Positions 36,888 through 46,944 of a DNA stretch of 64,000 nt are shown here, in pieces. The notes beneath the pieces were generated by a model that saw only the letters and a program-made list of their open reading frames with translations, did no database searches and had not been told where the DNA came from. Numbering within the stretch: the stretch's first letter is position 1; every line of letters starts with the position of its first letter. Origin of the DNA: Klebsiella ornithinolytica NBRC 105727 = ATCC 31898 (GTDB lineage Bacteria; Pseudomonadota; Gammaproteobacteria; Enterobacterales; Enterobacteriaceae); assembly GCF_001598295.1 (NCBI RefSeq), contig NZ_BCYR01000002.1, positions 124,001 through 188,000 on the forward strand. The letters run 5' to 3'. Made by a program: the position numbers and the translations under genes.

Positions 36888-37622
36888 TTAGCCTTCGTGC
36901 AGCCCGCACTCGCGCTTCAGACCAAAGAAACGCGTCTCTTCTTCCGCCATCCCCGGTTCCCATTTGCGGGTGGTGTGGGTATCCCCTACCGAAAGGTATC
37001 CCTGTTCCCACAGCGGATGATAGGTGAGGCCGTGCTTCTGCAGATATTGATAGACGGTGCGGTTATCCCAGTCGATGATTGGCAGCACCTTAAAGACCCC
37101 GCGCTGAATGGCCAGCACCGGGAGCGTGGCGCGGCTACCGGACTGTTCCCGACGGAGTCCCGCAAACCAGGTTTGCGCGTTCAGCGCTTCCAGGGCCCGG
37201 TTCATCGGTTCTACTTTGTTGATCTCATTGTATTTCTCAATGCCTTCAACGCCCTGCTCCCACAGCTTACCGTAGCGTGCTTCCTGCCAGGCGGCGCTCT
37301 CCTTCGCCCGATAGACTTTCAGGTTCAACTTGAGCTTATCCGTTAACTCGTCGATAAACCGATAGGTTTCCGGGAACAGATAGCCGGTATCGGTCAGAAT
37401 GACCGGAATATCCGGCCGTACCTGATTAACCAGATGCAGGCTCACCGCCGCCTGAATACCAAAGCTTGAAGAGAGCACGTATTCGCCCGGAAGGTTTTCC
37501 AGCGCCCACGCAACGCGCGCTTCCGCGCTCAGCTTTTCCAGCTGGCTGTTGGTTTCCGCCAGTTGCAAAATGCGATCGACCTTCGGTAATTCGTTAAGGA
37601 CGTGTAGATCGAGTACGGACAT
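36888..37622 (-). CDS. cysH: CysH, PAPS reductase
   Basis: 244-residue thioredoxin-dependent enzyme that reduces PAPS to sulfite. Catalytic Cys239 is in the C-terminal motif ECGLHEG. The PP-loop-like [14 protein letters not shown] lies near residue 52. Lacking the two CC pairs of APS reductases, it is the PAPS type. Third gene of cysJIH, separated from cysI by a REP pair. Confidence 0.96.
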   Translation of the reverse strand: MSVLDLHVLNELPKVDRILQLAETNSQLEKLSAEARVAWALENLPGEYVLSSSFGIQAAVSLHLVNQVRPDIPVILTDTGYLFPETYRFIDELTDKLKLNLKVYRAKESAAWQEARYGKLWEQGVEGIEKYNEINKVEPMNRALEALNAQTWFAGLRREQSGSRATLPVLAIQRGVFKVLPIIDWDNRTVYQYLQKHGLTYHPLWEQGYLSVGDTHTTRKWEPGMAEEETRFFGLKRECGLHEG

Positions 37623-37644
37623 AAAGACCTCATTTGCCTGTTCT

Positions 37645-37710
37645 GCCGGGCGTACTGCATTTGCCCGGCCTACAAAACCAGTACCCGATAAGCTTAGCGC
37701 TTCCGGGCGA
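37645..37710. repeat. REP/BIME between cysI and cysH
   Basis: GCCGGGCGTACTGCATTTGC followed by CCGGCC forms one palindromic REP unit, and a second unit with ACCCGATAAGCTTAGCGCTT follows in opposite sense. This is the usual place for REP elements in a cys operon and probably affects mRNA stability. Confidence 0.7.
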
Positions 37711-37718
37711 TGCCGGGC

Positions 37719-39431
37719 TTATTCCCAGAAATCACGGGCTGGGTCGAGCACCGGGCGAATGATGCCCGCACGCACCGTAAAGTCGCCGAAGCCTTCACCC
37801 GCTTCGCGCTCTTTCGCCCAGCGCCCTACCAGTTCGTCGATCGAGTCGAGAATCTCCGACTCGGTAATGTTCTCGCGATACATCCGTGGAATACGCGTCC
37901 CGCTGCGGTTACCGCCGAGATGCAGGTTGTAGCGACCCGGCGCTTTACCCACCAGCCCGACTTCCGCCAGCATCGCACGACCGCAGCCGTTCGGACAGCC
38001 GGTCACACGCGTCACGATATGCTCATCGCTCACGCCGTGCTTGCCCATGATCCCGTCAACCTTATCAATAAACGACGGCAGGAAGCGTTCTGCTTCGGCC
38101 ATCGCCAGCGGACAGGTCGGGAAGGAGACGCAGGCCATCGAGTTTTCACGCTGCGGGGTGACCGCATTCATCAGCCCGTGGTCGCGCGCCAGCTTTTCAA
38201 TCCGCGCCTTTTCCGTCTCCGGTACGCCGGCAATAATCAGGTTCTGGTTCGCCGTAATACGGAACTCGCCCTGATGGATCTTTGCGATCTCCAGCAGACC
38301 GGTTTTCAGCGGACGGCCCGGATAATCAAGAATACGTCCGTTTTCAATAAACAGCGTCAGGTGCCATTTTTTGTCGATCCCTTTGACCCAGCCGATGCGA
38401 TCGCCGCGACCGGTGAACTCATACGGGCGGATCGGTTCAAACTTGATCCCCGCCCGGCGCTCCACTTCGGCTTTGAAGGTTTCGACGCCGACGCGCTCAA
38501 GAGTATATTTGGTTTTCGCATTTTTACGGTCAGTACGGTTACCCCAGTCGCGCTGGGTAGTGACGACCGCTTCCGCGACCGCCAGAGTGTGCTCCAGCGG
38601 CAGATAGCCAAACTCGCTCGCCGTACGGGCGTAGGTTTTTTTGTTGCCGTGCTCAATAGACAACCCGCCGCCCACCAGCAGGTTAAAGCCTACCAGCTTG
38701 CCATTTTCGGCAATCGCCACGAAGTTCATGTCGTTGGCGTGCAGATCGATATCGTTCTGCGGCGGGATCACCACGGTGGTTTTGAACTTACGCGGCAGGT
38801 AGGTCTGGCCGAGGATCGGTTCTTCGTCGGTGGTGGCGACCTTTTTCTGATCGAGCCAGATCTCCGCATAGGCGCGGGTACGCGGCAGCAGGTGCTCGGA
38901 GATCTTTTTCGCCCACTCGTAGGCTTCAGCATGCAGCTGAGACTCGTGCGGGTTAGAGGTGCACAGCACGTTACGGTTCATGTCGTTGGCGGTGGCCAGC
39001 GCGTCCAGGCCAACCGAGTGCAGCATCTGATGCACCGGCTTCACATTCTTCTTCAGAATGCCGTGGAACTGGAAGGTCTGGCGGTTGGTCAGACGAATAC
39101 TGCCGTAAATGGTGTTATCGGCGGCAAATTTATCAATCGCCTGCCACTGCGTAGTGGTGATCACGCCCCCAGGCAGGCGACAGCGCAGCAGCATCGCATG
39201 ACGCGGCTCCAGCTTCTGTGCCGCACGCTCGGCGCGAATGTCGCGGTCATCCTGCTGATACATGCCATGAAAGCGAATCAGCAGAAAGTTGTCGCCTTTA
39301 AAGCCGCCGGTAAGGGGGTCGTTTAAGTCTTCTGCGATCGTGCCGCGCAGGTAGTTGCTCTCTACCTTCATGCGCTCGGCGTCGGTCAGTTTACCTTCGA
39401 CCACCAGAGGTCCTGGATGTTTTTCGCTCAT
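37719..39431 (-). CDS. cysI: CysI, sulfite reductase haemoprotein beta subunit
   Basis: 570-residue sirohaem/[4Fe-4S] protein that reduces sulfite to sulfide with CysJ. The cluster cysteines appear in [13 protein letters not shown] and in [12 protein letters not shown] near residue 480. A paired ferredoxin-like repeat fold is expected ([15 protein letters not shown] block). Start overlaps the cysJ stop by one base. Length equals E. coli CysI. Confidence 0.97.
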   Translation of the reverse strand: MSEKHPGPLVVEGKLTDAERMKVESNYLRGTIAEDLNDPLTGGFKGDNFLLIRFHGMYQQDDRDIRAERAAQKLEPRHAMLLRCRLPGGVITTTQWQAIDKFAADNTIYGSIRLTNRQTFQFHGILKKNVKPVHQMLHSVGLDALATANDMNRNVLCTSNPHESQLHAEAYEWAKKISEHLLPRTRAYAEIWLDQKKVATTDEEPILGQTYLPRKFKTTVVIPPQNDIDLHANDMNFVAIAENGKLVGFNLLVGGGLSIEHGNKKTYARTASEFGYLPLEHTLAVAEAVVTTQRDWGNRTDRKNAKTKYTLERVGVETFKAEVERRAGIKFEPIRPYEFTGRGDRIGWVKGIDKKWHLTLFIENGRILDYPGRPLKTGLLEIAKIHQGEFRITANQNLIIAGVPETEKARIEKLARDHGLMNAVTPQRENSMACVSFPTCPLAMAEAERFLPSFIDKVDGIMGKHGVSDEHIVTRVTGCPNGCGRAMLAEVGLVGKAPGRYNLHLGGNRSGTRIPRMYRENITESEILDSIDELVGRWAKEREAGEGFGDFTVRAGIIRPVLDPARDFWE

Positions 39432-41230
39432 TAGTAGACATCTCGCTGATAACGGCGCTCAACGCGCAGCTCACTCAAAAATTCGTCCGCCGCTTCGGCG
39501 TCCATCGCGCCAAATTCGGCAATCACTTCCAGCAACGTCTGCTCAACGTCTTTCGCCATACGATTGGCATCGCCGCAGACATAAATATGGGCGCCGTCAT
39601 TAATCCAGCGCCACAGTTCGGCCCCCTGCTCGCGCAGCTTGTCCTGAACATAGACTTTTTGTTGTTGATCGCGGGACCAGGCCAGGTCGATACGGCTCAG
39701 CACGCCTTCTTTGACGTAGCGTTGCCACTCCACCTGATAAAGGAAATCTTCCGTAAAGTGCGGGTTGCCGAAGAACAGCCAGTTCTTGCCTTCCGCACCG
39801 TCCGCCGCACGCTGCTGCATGAAGGCGCGGAACGGCGCGATACCGGTACCGGGGCCAATCATAATTACCGGCGTCTGCGGGTTAGCAGGCAGACGGAAGT
39901 TGTCGTTGTGTTCAATAAAAACGCGAACTTCGCCATCTTCTTCGACACGGTCGGCAAGGAAGCTGGACGCACCGCCAGCGCGAGCGCGGCCTTCGATATC
40001 GTAGCGAACGGCGCCCACGGTGATATGGACTTCGCTTTCTACTTCCGCCTGCGATGAGGCAATGGAGTAAAGACGCGGCGTCAGCGGACGCAGCAGGCCA
40101 ATTAACGCGTCGGCATCCAGCTGCGCCGGAGAGAAACGCACCATATCGACAATCGGCGTGGTCGCGGCATAGTGCTGGAGCTGCGCTTTATCGCCCACCA
40201 GCGGCAGCAGGGTTTCGCTGCGGGTTAAGGTCGCGTAATTCTCAACGATGTTAGCGGTATTGACCGTTAACTCGAAATGCCATTCCAGCGCTTCCGCCAG
40301 CGGCAGGGTTTTGCCGTCAACCGTGACCGGCTCATCACCTTTCAGCCACAGCAGCTCAACCAGCTCTTTCACCAGAGCCGGATCGTTCTGATACCAGACG
40401 CCCAGCGCATCGCCCGGCTGGTAACGCAGACCGGAGTCAGCGAGATCGATTTCAATATGACGTACATCTTTTTCAGAATCGCGGCCGGTGATTTTCTGAT
40501 TCACCGCCAGCGTCGCCGTCAGCGGCGCTTCTTTGGTATACGGGCTGGAGTGAATGTCATTCACCGCCCCGCTCGTCGCTCCCTGGGCCGGAGCCGCGAC
40601 GGGCGCACGAGATTTCAAGACTTCAACAACCCGCGCGCGCCATTCTGCCGCCGCAGGCTGGTACTCGACGTCTGCGTCAACGCGATCCAGCAGACGTTCA
40701 GCGCCCAGCTCAGCCAGACGGCTGTCAAAATCTTTTCCGGACTGGCAGAAGAATTCGTAAGAGGTATCACCTAAGCCAAATACCGCAAAGGCGGTACCCT
40801 CAAGCTTCGGCGCTTTTTTGGAAAACAGGAATTTATGCAGCGCAACGGCCTCTTCCGGCGACTCACCCTCACCTTGCGTCGACGTCACGATAACCAGCAG
40901 CTTTTCGGAGGCAATTTGTTTGAATTTATAGTCGCCTGCGTTCACCAGTTTCACGTTCAGCTGCGCGGCGATCAGATCGTCACGCAGCGCTTCCGCCACG
41001 CGGCGTGCGTTGCCGGTTTGCGATGCTGAAATCAGAGTAATGCCCGGCATTTCTGCAGCCTGAGCAGGAACCGCTGTGGCTGCGCCGGAGTGCTGATTCA
41101 GCACGCCCCAAAAGTAGCCCGAAACCCAGGCAAGCTGAGTCGGGGTGAAGTCTGTCGTGGCCGCCTGAAGGCGTGCCAGTTGCTCCGGGTTCAGCGGGAG
41201 CAAATTGGAAGGTGGGGCCTGTGTCGTCAT
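39431..41230 (-). CDS. cysJ: CysJ, sulfite reductase flavoprotein alpha subunit
   Basis: 599-residue NADPH-dependent flavoprotein. An N-terminal flavodoxin domain ([19 protein letters not shown] near residues 64-82) binds FMN. The C-terminal ferredoxin-NADP reductase part shows RLYSIASSQ and [16 protein letters not shown]. It passes electrons to CysI. First gene of cysJIH. Length equals E. coli CysJ. Confidence 0.97.
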   Translation of the reverse strand: MTTQAPPSNLLPLNPEQLARLQAATTDFTPTQLAWVSGYFWGVLNQHSGAATAVPAQAAEMPGITLISASQTGNARRVAEALRDDLIAAQLNVKLVNAGDYKFKQIASEKLLVIVTSTQGEGESPEEAVALHKFLFSKKAPKLEGTAFAVFGLGDTSYEFFCQSGKDFDSRLAELGAERLLDRVDADVEYQPAAAEWRARVVEVLKSRAPVAAPAQGATSGAVNDIHSSPYTKEAPLTATLAVNQKITGRDSEKDVRHIEIDLADSGLRYQPGDALGVWYQNDPALVKELVELLWLKGDEPVTVDGKTLPLAEALEWHFELTVNTANIVENYATLTRSETLLPLVGDKAQLQHYAATTPIVDMVRFSPAQLDADALIGLLRPLTPRLYSIASSQAEVESEVHITVGAVRYDIEGRARAGGASSFLADRVEEDGEVRVFIEHNDNFRLPANPQTPVIMIGPGTGIAPFRAFMQQRAADGAEGKNWLFFGNPHFTEDFLYQVEWQRYVKEGVLSRIDLAWSRDQQQKVYVQDKLREQGAELWRWINDGAHIYVCGDANRMAKDVEQTLLEVIAEFGAMDAEAADEFLSELRVERRYQRDVY

Positions 41231-41311
41231 GCGTCGTTATGTTCCAGTAAGCAAAGCTGTTATTCGCACCCTGTCAGCGCGGCAAAAACAGAAGAGGATG
41301 TATTTACTCTA

Positions 41312-41504
41312 AATAATTCGAGTTGCAGGCAGGCGGCGACGCAGTTCCCCCCCGGGAGCTTATCTAAGTAAGTGACCGGGGTGGTCGAGGACAAATTCGT
41401 CAGGAACGAATTTGAACGCTGTTCACTGCGCCCGTTAGGGCGAGGCCCAAGGATGGGCCGAGTTATTGCCAACGCACATGCGGCTCGAAGTATGACGAGT
41501 TATA
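41312..41504. repeat. ERIC element upstream of cysJ
   Basis: The palindromic core GGAGCTTATCTAAGTAAGTG and GACCGGGGTG matches the ERIC consensus (GAGCTTACATAAGTAAGTGACTGGGGTG), with the usual ends TTCGAGTTGCAGGCAGGCGG and CGGCTCGAAGTATGACGAGT. About 70 bp (41390-41463) is an insert relative to the standard 127-bp unit; such longer ERIC forms exist. It separates cysJ from the AT-rich spacer before queD. Confidence 0.85.
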
Positions 41505-41694
41505 AGGTTAACGGCGCCGATAGTAACAATTAAAGAAGGGATGGAAATAACAAATAACCAAATGGACTAACCTGTTTTAGTTATAGTTATTAACAACAAA
41601 AACGATTAGCCAACGCTATGAAATTAAAAAGAATATTAAGGTACTCGTGGGTAAATACGTCGATATTTCGCTCAGGACCGTTTTAGTTAATGAT
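41505..41694. other. AT-rich spacer between cysJ and queD
   Basis: Contains no ORF I would call. The AT-rich stretch (41520-41640) with several AACAA/TTAGTTA runs should carry the cysJ promoter with CysB sites on the minus strand and the queD promoter on the plus strand. No individual box can be assigned. Confidence 0.4.
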
Positions 41695-41732
41695 AAAAAA
41701 ACCGCTTTCCGGTACCCTACGGCGGTTTTTTT
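41695..41732 (+). terminator. Intrinsic terminator 19 bp before the queD start
   Basis: AAAAAAACCGC (41695-41705) pairs with GCGGTTTTTTT (41722-41732), an 11-bp stem with a U-run. It ends in the queD leader, so it could attenuate queD or close a short upstream transcript. On the other strand it would also terminate. Confidence 0.8.
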
Positions 41733-41751
41733 GTCTTATTGAGAGTAAAAG

Positions 41752-42114
41752 ATGTCCACCACCCTGTTTAAAGATTTCACCTTCGAAGCCGCCCATCACC
41801 TGCCTCACGTACCGGAAGGTCATAAGTGCGGTCGCCTGCACGGCCACTCTTTTATGGTGCGTCTGGAGATTACCGGTGAAGTCGATCCCCACACGGGCTG
41901 GATCATGGATTTTGCCGAGCTCAAGGCGGCGTTTAAACCGACCTACGATCGCCTGGATCACTACTACCTGAACGACATTCCCGGTCTGGAAAACCCAACC
42001 AGCGAAGTGCTGGCGAAGTGGATTTGGCAGCAGATGAAACCGCTGGTGCCGCTGCTGAGCGCCGTGATGATCAAAGAAACCTGTACCGCAGGCTGCATCT
42101 ATCGCGGCGAGTGA
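41752..42114 (+). CDS. queD: QueD, 6-carboxy-tetrahydropterin synthase
   Basis: 120-residue zinc enzyme of queuosine biosynthesis. The motif [11 protein letters not shown] (catalytic Cys and two zinc His, near residues 24-34) is intact, with an earlier zinc His in FEAAHHLP. It makes the substrate used by QueE, whose gene is convergent downstream. Length equals E. coli QueD (YgcM). Confidence 0.95.
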   Translation: MSTTLFKDFTFEAAHHLPHVPEGHKCGRLHGHSFMVRLEITGEVDPHTGWIMDFAELKAAFKPTYDRLDHYYLNDIPGLENPTSEVLAKWIWQQMKPLVPLLSAVMIKETCTAGCIYRGE

Positions 42115-42155
42115 TGCGCTGGCCGGAAACCGACGTTTCCTGGCGCGCAGAACAG

Positions 42156-42190
42156 AAAGGCCCGGTACGCATCCTGCGACCGGGCCTTTT
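42156..42190. terminator. Bidirectional terminator between queD and queE
   Basis: AAAGGCCCGGT (42156-42166) pairs with ACCGGGCCTTT (42179-42189), followed by T residues. It lies between convergent queD and queE. Confidence 0.88.
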
Positions 42191-42192
42191 TA

Positions 42193-42864
42193 TCAGGCAA
42201 TATTCAGATATTTATGCGTCTGCATCGAGAGCCGCCAGTTGCGGGCGATGCAGGTCTCAATACACAGACGCGTCGCATCCTCTTTCTGGCTGATGGGCTG
42301 CAGAGCAATAATCCGCGGCTTGTCGTCGCTCAGCGTTTCCAGCAGTTCGTCCAGCGCTTCGATATCGCGCACGCGGCCAACCGGATGCTTAATTTCATCC
42401 GCGCGCAGCAGCGCCTGCGACAGCACATCGTAGCCACCGCGCATATTGACCTTCGGTGAAACCGTCACCCAGGTGCGCGGGCTGCAGCGCACTTCATGGG
42501 TACCGCTGGTTTCAATCTGGCAACTGAATCCGTTCTGCTCCAGCAGCATGGTCAGCGGGGTTAAGTCGTGGATGCAGGGCTCGCCGCCGGTGATCACCAC
42601 GTGACGTGCGGTCCAGTCCTGACGGCCGATAATCGCCAGCAGGTCTTCGCCGCTGGCCGGGCCCCATTTATCACTCTCTTTGGTTTTCGCCAGAATACTA
42701 AACAGCGACACTTCCCGATCCGCAAGCTTATCCCAGGTATGTTTGGTATCGCACCAGGCGCAACCAACCGGGCATCCCTGCAGACGAATAAAAATGGCAG
42801 GCACGCCGGTGAAGTAACCCTCGCCTTGCAAGGTCTGGAACATCTCGTTAATCGGGTACTGCAT
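42193..42864 (-). CDS. queE: QueE, 7-carboxy-7-deazaguanine synthase
   Basis: 223-residue radical-SAM enzyme of queuosine synthesis. The cluster motif CPVGCAWCDTKHTW lies near residues 31-44, with GGEPCIHD near 92. Start MQYPINEMFQTLQGEG matches E. coli. The product feeds QueC in the queuosine pathway. Confidence 0.95.
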   Translation of the reverse strand: MQYPINEMFQTLQGEGYFTGVPAIFIRLQGCPVGCAWCDTKHTWDKLADREVSLFSILAKTKESDKWGPASGEDLLAIIGRQDWTARHVVITGGEPCIHDLTPLTMLLEQNGFSCQIETSGTHEVRCSPRTWVTVSPKVNMRGGYDVLSQALLRADEIKHPVGRVRDIEALDELLETLSDDKPRIIALQPISQKEDATRLCIETCIARNWRLSMQTHKYLNIA

Positions 42865-43376
42865 AATCATCTCTGTTTAGGTTCGAAACGAGCATTATCG
42901 CAGATTTAGCGGCCGAGGTCTTGTCCTCAGCTGCGATTGCCGGCGCTTAGCTGTGGCTGAAGTCAGACTAAGATTATAGCCTGCTGAGCAATTCTAAACG
43001 GTCCCTTCAGCTTTATTTCTCGCAGCCTTTAAAGACCTTCAACGACGGAAGAAATAAATCGCCTCGACTTATTTCTGCATGTATTACGTTTTTTATACAG
43101 CGACTTTTGATGTAACTAAATATGTTTTAAATTACATTTAAACACCTATAACAACACCATTGAGAATATAACAATAATCATAAAAATCATATATGTACAA
43201 ATTGAAACATGAAAAACAGAATCTTCTTCACTTCGCGGATGTCCAATGCTATCCACGCCCGTTCGTAACCTTAATTCGGTCTTAAGAAAGCCTTCCGACT
43301 CGCCATTTTCCATTGACTCACCGTTTAGTTTCAGCCGCCTAGAATCCAGCCGACCAACCATGATGAGACGGCGTTC
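42865..43376. other. 512-bp AT-rich spacer upstream of the reductase gene
   Basis: Sits between queE and the plus-strand reductase. AT-rich at 43080-43210, consistent with promoters. A minus-strand frame (43146-43361) could encode up to 71 residues with a C-terminal hydrophobic segment YMIFMIIVIFSMVLL; an internal ATG has a GGTGAG before it, but nothing else supports expression. No RNA gene or repeat recognised. Confidence 0.4.
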
Positions 43377-44486
43377 ATGAATACACTATTAATTACAGGC
43401 GTTACCGGTTTTCTGGGGGGAGCGGTTTTAGAGAATATCCTGAAGCAAAATAACGGGATTAATCTGCTGCTTTTAGTTCGAGCCGATAATGATGACGCGG
43501 CGCTTGCCCGGGTCAAAGAAAACATGCGCAAGTTCAATGTCTCTGAGGAGAAACTGGCGACGCTGGGTACGCAACATATTCTCGCGGGCGATTTAGCTAA
43601 CCCCGCAGAATTTCTCTGCGACCCACGTCTGGAACAAGTGACTCACGTGCTCAACTGTGCGGCTGTCGCCTCCTTTGGCAATAACCCGCTCATCTGGAAG
43701 GTGAACGTGGAAGGCACCCTGCAGTTTGCCCAACGTATGTCCCGGGTTGCCGGGCTACAGCGCTTCCTGCATGTGGGTACGGCTATGTCATGTTCTCCCG
43801 AGCCCGATTCTCTGGTCGCGGAAAGCGCCGAGTTTCGCGAACGTGCCGAACACCTTGTCGAATACACCCACTCTAAATCCACGATCGAGCAGCTGATGCA
43901 GCAGACCTGCCCGACGCTTCCGTTGACGATTGCCCGCCCCTCGATTGTCGTGGGCCATACTCATCACGGCTGCCAGCCCTCCAGCAGTATCTTCTGGGTA
44001 TTCAGCATGGGCTTAATGCTGCAAAAATTCCTCTGCTCAATGGAAGACCGGATCGATGTGATTCCCGTCGACTATTGCGCCGATGCGCTGATGATGCTGC
44101 TTGATAACCAGCTTGCGCAGGGGGAAGTCGTGCATATTTCGGCAGGTGAAGAAAATAGCGTCAAATTTGCTGAGATCGATCGCGCCATGGCCTCGGCGCT
44201 GGAGCAGGTTCCCGTCGGCGATAAGTATGCGCAGGTCAGCTATGAGACGCTGGTCAAGATGCGTCGCGAACTGAAGGATATCTTCGGTCCCTGCAATGAA
44301 CGTCTGATGCTCAAAGCAATGCGCCTTTATGGCGCCTTCGCAACCCTCAACGTACGCTTCAGCAACGATAAGCTGCTCAGCATGGGAATGCCGAAGCCGC
44401 CGCGCTTTACCGATTATATCGATCGCTGCGTGCAGACCACCCGCGGGCTTTCGATTCCGCAGCAGATGGCCGTTGATTTCAAATAA
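43377..44486 (+). CDS. NAD(P)-binding SDR/thioester-reductase-like protein
   Basis: 369-residue extended-SDR protein of the NAD-binding-4 (fatty-acyl/thioester reductase) type. The cofactor motif TGVTGFLGG is at residues 7-15, and the catalytic YTHSK (Tyr163, Lys167) is intact, with an upstream VGTAMS. No carrier-protein or adenylation domain is attached, so it acts alone. The substrate is unknown; a CoA- or carrier-bound acyl group is plausible. It is absent at this site in E. coli (queE-eno interval) and stands alone between terminators. The ribosome site is weak. Confidence 0.8.
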   Translation: MNTLLITGVTGFLGGAVLENILKQNNGINLLLLVRADNDDAALARVKENMRKFNVSEEKLATLGTQHILAGDLANPAEFLCDPRLEQVTHVLNCAAVASFGNNPLIWKVNVEGTLQFAQRMSRVAGLQRFLHVGTAMSCSPEPDSLVAESAEFRERAEHLVEYTHSKSTIEQLMQQTCPTLPLTIARPSIVVGHTHHGCQPSSSIFWVFSMGLMLQKFLCSMEDRIDVIPVDYCADALMMLLDNQLAQGEVVHISAGEENSVKFAEIDRAMASALEQVPVGDKYAQVSYETLVKMRRELKDIFGPCNERLMLKAMRLYGAFATLNVRFSNDKLLSMGMPKPPRFTDYIDRCVQTTRGLSIPQQMAVDFK

Positions 44487-44492
44487 GCCTGT

Positions 44493-44516
44493 AAAACCCG
44501 CCGAGGCGGGTTTTTT
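44493..44516. terminator. Terminator shared by the reductase gene and nanE
   Basis: AACCCGCC-GA-GGCGGGTT stem followed by TTTTTT on the plus strand and preceded by AAAA, so it works in both directions between convergent genes. Confidence 0.88.
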
Positions 44517-44532
44517 ATTCAGTATAAAAACC

Positions 44533-45222
44533 TCAGGCTTTGATGGCCGCCGCAAAGCGTGCCGTAATTTGCTGAGGACGAGTAATCGCGCCGCCAACCA
44601 CCACGGTATGCGCGCCCAGTTCAAGGCACCGGGCCGCCAGCGTCGGGGTTTCAACGTTCCCTTCCGCCACCACCGGAATATTTACAGCAGCCAGTACATC
44701 GCGTAAAAAACCGCAGTCGTTTTCCGGCAGTGCGTGCCCCTCCGTTTCTGCCGTATAGCCGTAAAGCGTGGTGCCCACGCAATCAAACCCGAGAGACTGC
44801 GCCGTGAGCGCTTCTTCCGCCGTCGAGATATCCGCCATCAGCAGCACCGACGGGTACTTCGCACGAATTTCCGCGACCAGCGCATCCAGCCGCTGCCCAC
44901 CGGGGCGCGGGCGAGCCGTGGCATCAAGCGCGATGAGTTCCGGCCCGACGCTCATCAGTTCATCCACCTCTTTCATGGTCGCCGTAATAAACACTTCGCT
45001 GTCCGGATAATCACGCTTAATGATGCCAATCACCGGCAGTGAAACCAGCTGTTTAATGGCAGCAATGTCCGCCACGCTGTTGGCGCGAATCCCCTCCGCG
45101 CCGCCCTCTTCTGCCGCTACCGCCATCCGCGACATGATAAACGGGCTGTGCAACGGCTCATTATCCAGCGCCTGGCAGGAGACGATGAGTTTCCCTTTCA
45201 GGTTATCCAGTACAGTTTTCAT
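44533..45222 (-). CDS. nanE: NanE-type ManNAc-6-phosphate 2-epimerase
   Basis: 229-residue TIM-barrel enzyme that converts ManNAc-6-P to GlcNAc-6-P. Family blocks are visible: [14 protein letters not shown] near residues 42-55, IGIIKRDY near 65 and [20 protein letters not shown]. It overlaps the PTS gene upstream by 4 bp. With the PTS it could import and epimerise ManNAc. It is separate from the sialic-acid nanATEK operon, which is not here. Confidence 0.9.
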   Translation of the reverse strand: MKTVLDNLKGKLIVSCQALDNEPLHSPFIMSRMAVAAEEGGAEGIRANSVADIAAIKQLVSLPVIGIIKRDYPDSEVFITATMKEVDELMSVGPELIALDATARPRPGGQRLDALVAEIRAKYPSVLLMADISTAEEALTAQSLGFDCVGTTLYGYTAETEGHALPENDCGFLRDVLAAVNIPVVAEGNVETPTLAARCLELGAHTVVVGGAITRPQQITARFAAAIKA

Positions 45223-46778
45223 AACGCTAAGCTCTCTTCCACTTCATTTTTAATAATCGTGACGTGTGGGCCATAGATGACCTGCACGCCGTTGCCTCGC
45301 AGGATCACGCCGCGCGCGCCCGTGGCCTTCAATGCTTCCTGATCGACTTTCCCGCCGTCTTTTACCGTGACGCGCAATCGCGTGGCGCAGCAATCCACCT
45401 CTTCCAGATTATCTCGCCCGCCCAGCCCGGCAATCACTGCCGCCGCACGTTCGCTTTGTGGGATGGCATTTTCGACTGCCGCTTCTTTCTCCCGGCCAGG
45501 CGTCATAAAACCAAAACGGTTAATCAGGAAGCGGAACGTGAAGTAGTAGAGGCAGAACCACGGCACGCCGACCAGCGGCACATACATCCAGTGAGTTTTG
45601 GCTTCGCCCTGCAATACGCCAAAGAGGATGAAGTCGATAAAGCCGCCGGAGAAAGTCTGGCCGATGGTGATGTGCAGAATGTGGGCGATCATAAACGCCA
45701 GCCCGTCGAAGAAAGCGTGGATGACGTAGAGAACGGGTGCCACGAACAGGAAGGAGAACTCAATTGGCTCGGTGATCCCCGTCAGGAAAGAGGTCAACGC
45801 CGCTGAAAGCAGCAGCCCCGCCACGCGCTTCTTATTCTCCGGCTTCGCCGTGTGGTACATCGCCAGACATGCGCCAATCAGGCCAAACATCATGGTGATG
45901 AAACGCCCGGACATGAAACGGGACGTGCCGATAAAGAACTGCTGCGTATTCGGATCGGACAACTGAGCGAAGAAGATGCGCTGGGTGCCTTCCACCAGCT
46001 GTCCGTTAACGATTTCGCTGCCGCCGAGTGCCGTCGTCCAGAACGGTAAATAGAAGATGTGATGCAGGCCAAATGGGCCCAGCATGCGCAGGATAAAGCC
46101 ATACAGCAGCGTGCCCAGATAACCCGTCGCATCGACCAGTCCGCCCAGGCCGAAAATCAGCTTCTGGAAATGGGGCCACACTACGGTCATAAGGGCCCCG
46201 ACCAGAATCGCGGCCAGCGAGCTGATAATCGGGACAAAGCGCGAGCCGCCAAAGAATCCCAGGAACTGAGGCAGCGCAATTTTATTAAAGCGATGATGCA
46301 GGGCGCAGGTCACCAGGCCAATCACCACGCCGCCAAAAACGCCCGTTTCCAGCGTCTGAATGCCCAGCGTCATCCCCTGTCCCACCGCGCCCGGGTTCTC
46401 ATGCGCCAGCGTGCCGTTGAGGATAAGCAATGCGTTAATTGTGGCGTTCATCACCAGAAACGCCAGCAGCGCCGCGAGCCCGGCGGTCCCTTTGTCGGTT
46501 TTCGCCAAACCAACGGCAACCCCGACGGCAAACAGCACCGAGAGATTGGCAAACACAATAGAGCCTGCGCTGCTCATGATCGTGAAGATTGCCTGTAGCC
46601 AGGCAACATCCAGGAACGGATACGCCGTTAAGGTGTTCGGGTTAGAGAGCGCGCCGCCAATTCCCAACAGTAAGCCTGCGGCAGGCAGCACAGCGATCGG
46701 CAGCATGAACGATTTCCCGAAGCGCTGTGCCTTTTCAAACCATGCTCCGGAGGAGGCACCGCTGAACATTTGATTCAT
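45219..46778 (-). CDS. PTS permease EIICB, glucose/GlcNAc family
   Basis: 519-residue sugar phosphotransferase permease. The N-terminal EIIC domain (about residues 15-390, ~10 helices) is followed by a C-terminal EIIB domain with phosphorylated Cys464 in [11 protein letters not shown]. No EIIA domain is attached, so it must borrow one, for example Crr. It overlaps nanE by 4 bp. ManNAc is the likely substrate from its partner; GlcNAc, glucosamine or MurNAc remain possible. Confidence 0.86.
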   Translation of the reverse strand: MNQMFSGASSGAWFEKAQRFGKSFMLPIAVLPAAGLLLGIGGALSNPNTLTAYPFLDVAWLQAIFTIMSSAGSIVFANLSVLFAVGVAVGLAKTDKGTAGLAALLAFLVMNATINALLILNGTLAHENPGAVGQGMTLGIQTLETGVFGGVVIGLVTCALHHRFNKIALPQFLGFFGGSRFVPIISSLAAILVGALMTVVWPHFQKLIFGLGGLVDATGYLGTLLYGFILRMLGPFGLHHIFYLPFWTTALGGSEIVNGQLVEGTQRIFFAQLSDPNTQQFFIGTSRFMSGRFITMMFGLIGACLAMYHTAKPENKKRVAGLLLSAALTSFLTGITEPIEFSFLFVAPVLYVIHAFFDGLAFMIAHILHITIGQTFSGGFIDFILFGVLQGEAKTHWMYVPLVGVPWFCLYYFTFRFLINRFGFMTPGREKEAAVENAIPQSERAAAVIAGLGGRDNLEEVDCCATRLRVTVKDGGKVDQEALKATGARGVILRGNGVQVIYGPHVTIIKNEVEESLAL

Positions 46779-46799
46779 TTTTTCATTCCCCTGTTGTAG

Positions 46800-46850
46800 T
46801 GATGAAAATTTTTACCACAATTTAATTTATATGTGAAAATTATCATCACA
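46800..46850. promoter_or_regulatory. Inverted-repeat operator between PTS-nanE and the RpiR gene
   Basis: TGATGAAAATTTT (46800-46812) and AAAATTATCATCA (46836-46848) form an inverted repeat with one mismatch, in the 166-bp divergent spacer. It is a good candidate for the binding site of the adjacent RpiR-family regulator. Confidence 0.6.
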
Positions 46851-46944
46851 AACCAGGAGGACGATCATACTTTTTTAAAATGACTGGCATCGATCCCCTG
46901 CTTTCCGCCACACTAGCCACAGAGAAACGCATTAAGGATCCTGC

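Noticed and set aside
37710-39326. 538-codon plus-strand frame opposite cysI
   Set aside because: Antisense shadow of cysI; composition is rich in His, Arg and Gln as expected from the reverse of a coding strand, with no recognisable domain.
41640-41735. preQ1 riboswitch upstream of queD
   Set aside because: No aptamer-like hairpin followed by the A-rich pseudoknot strand is visible; only a terminator hairpin is supported.
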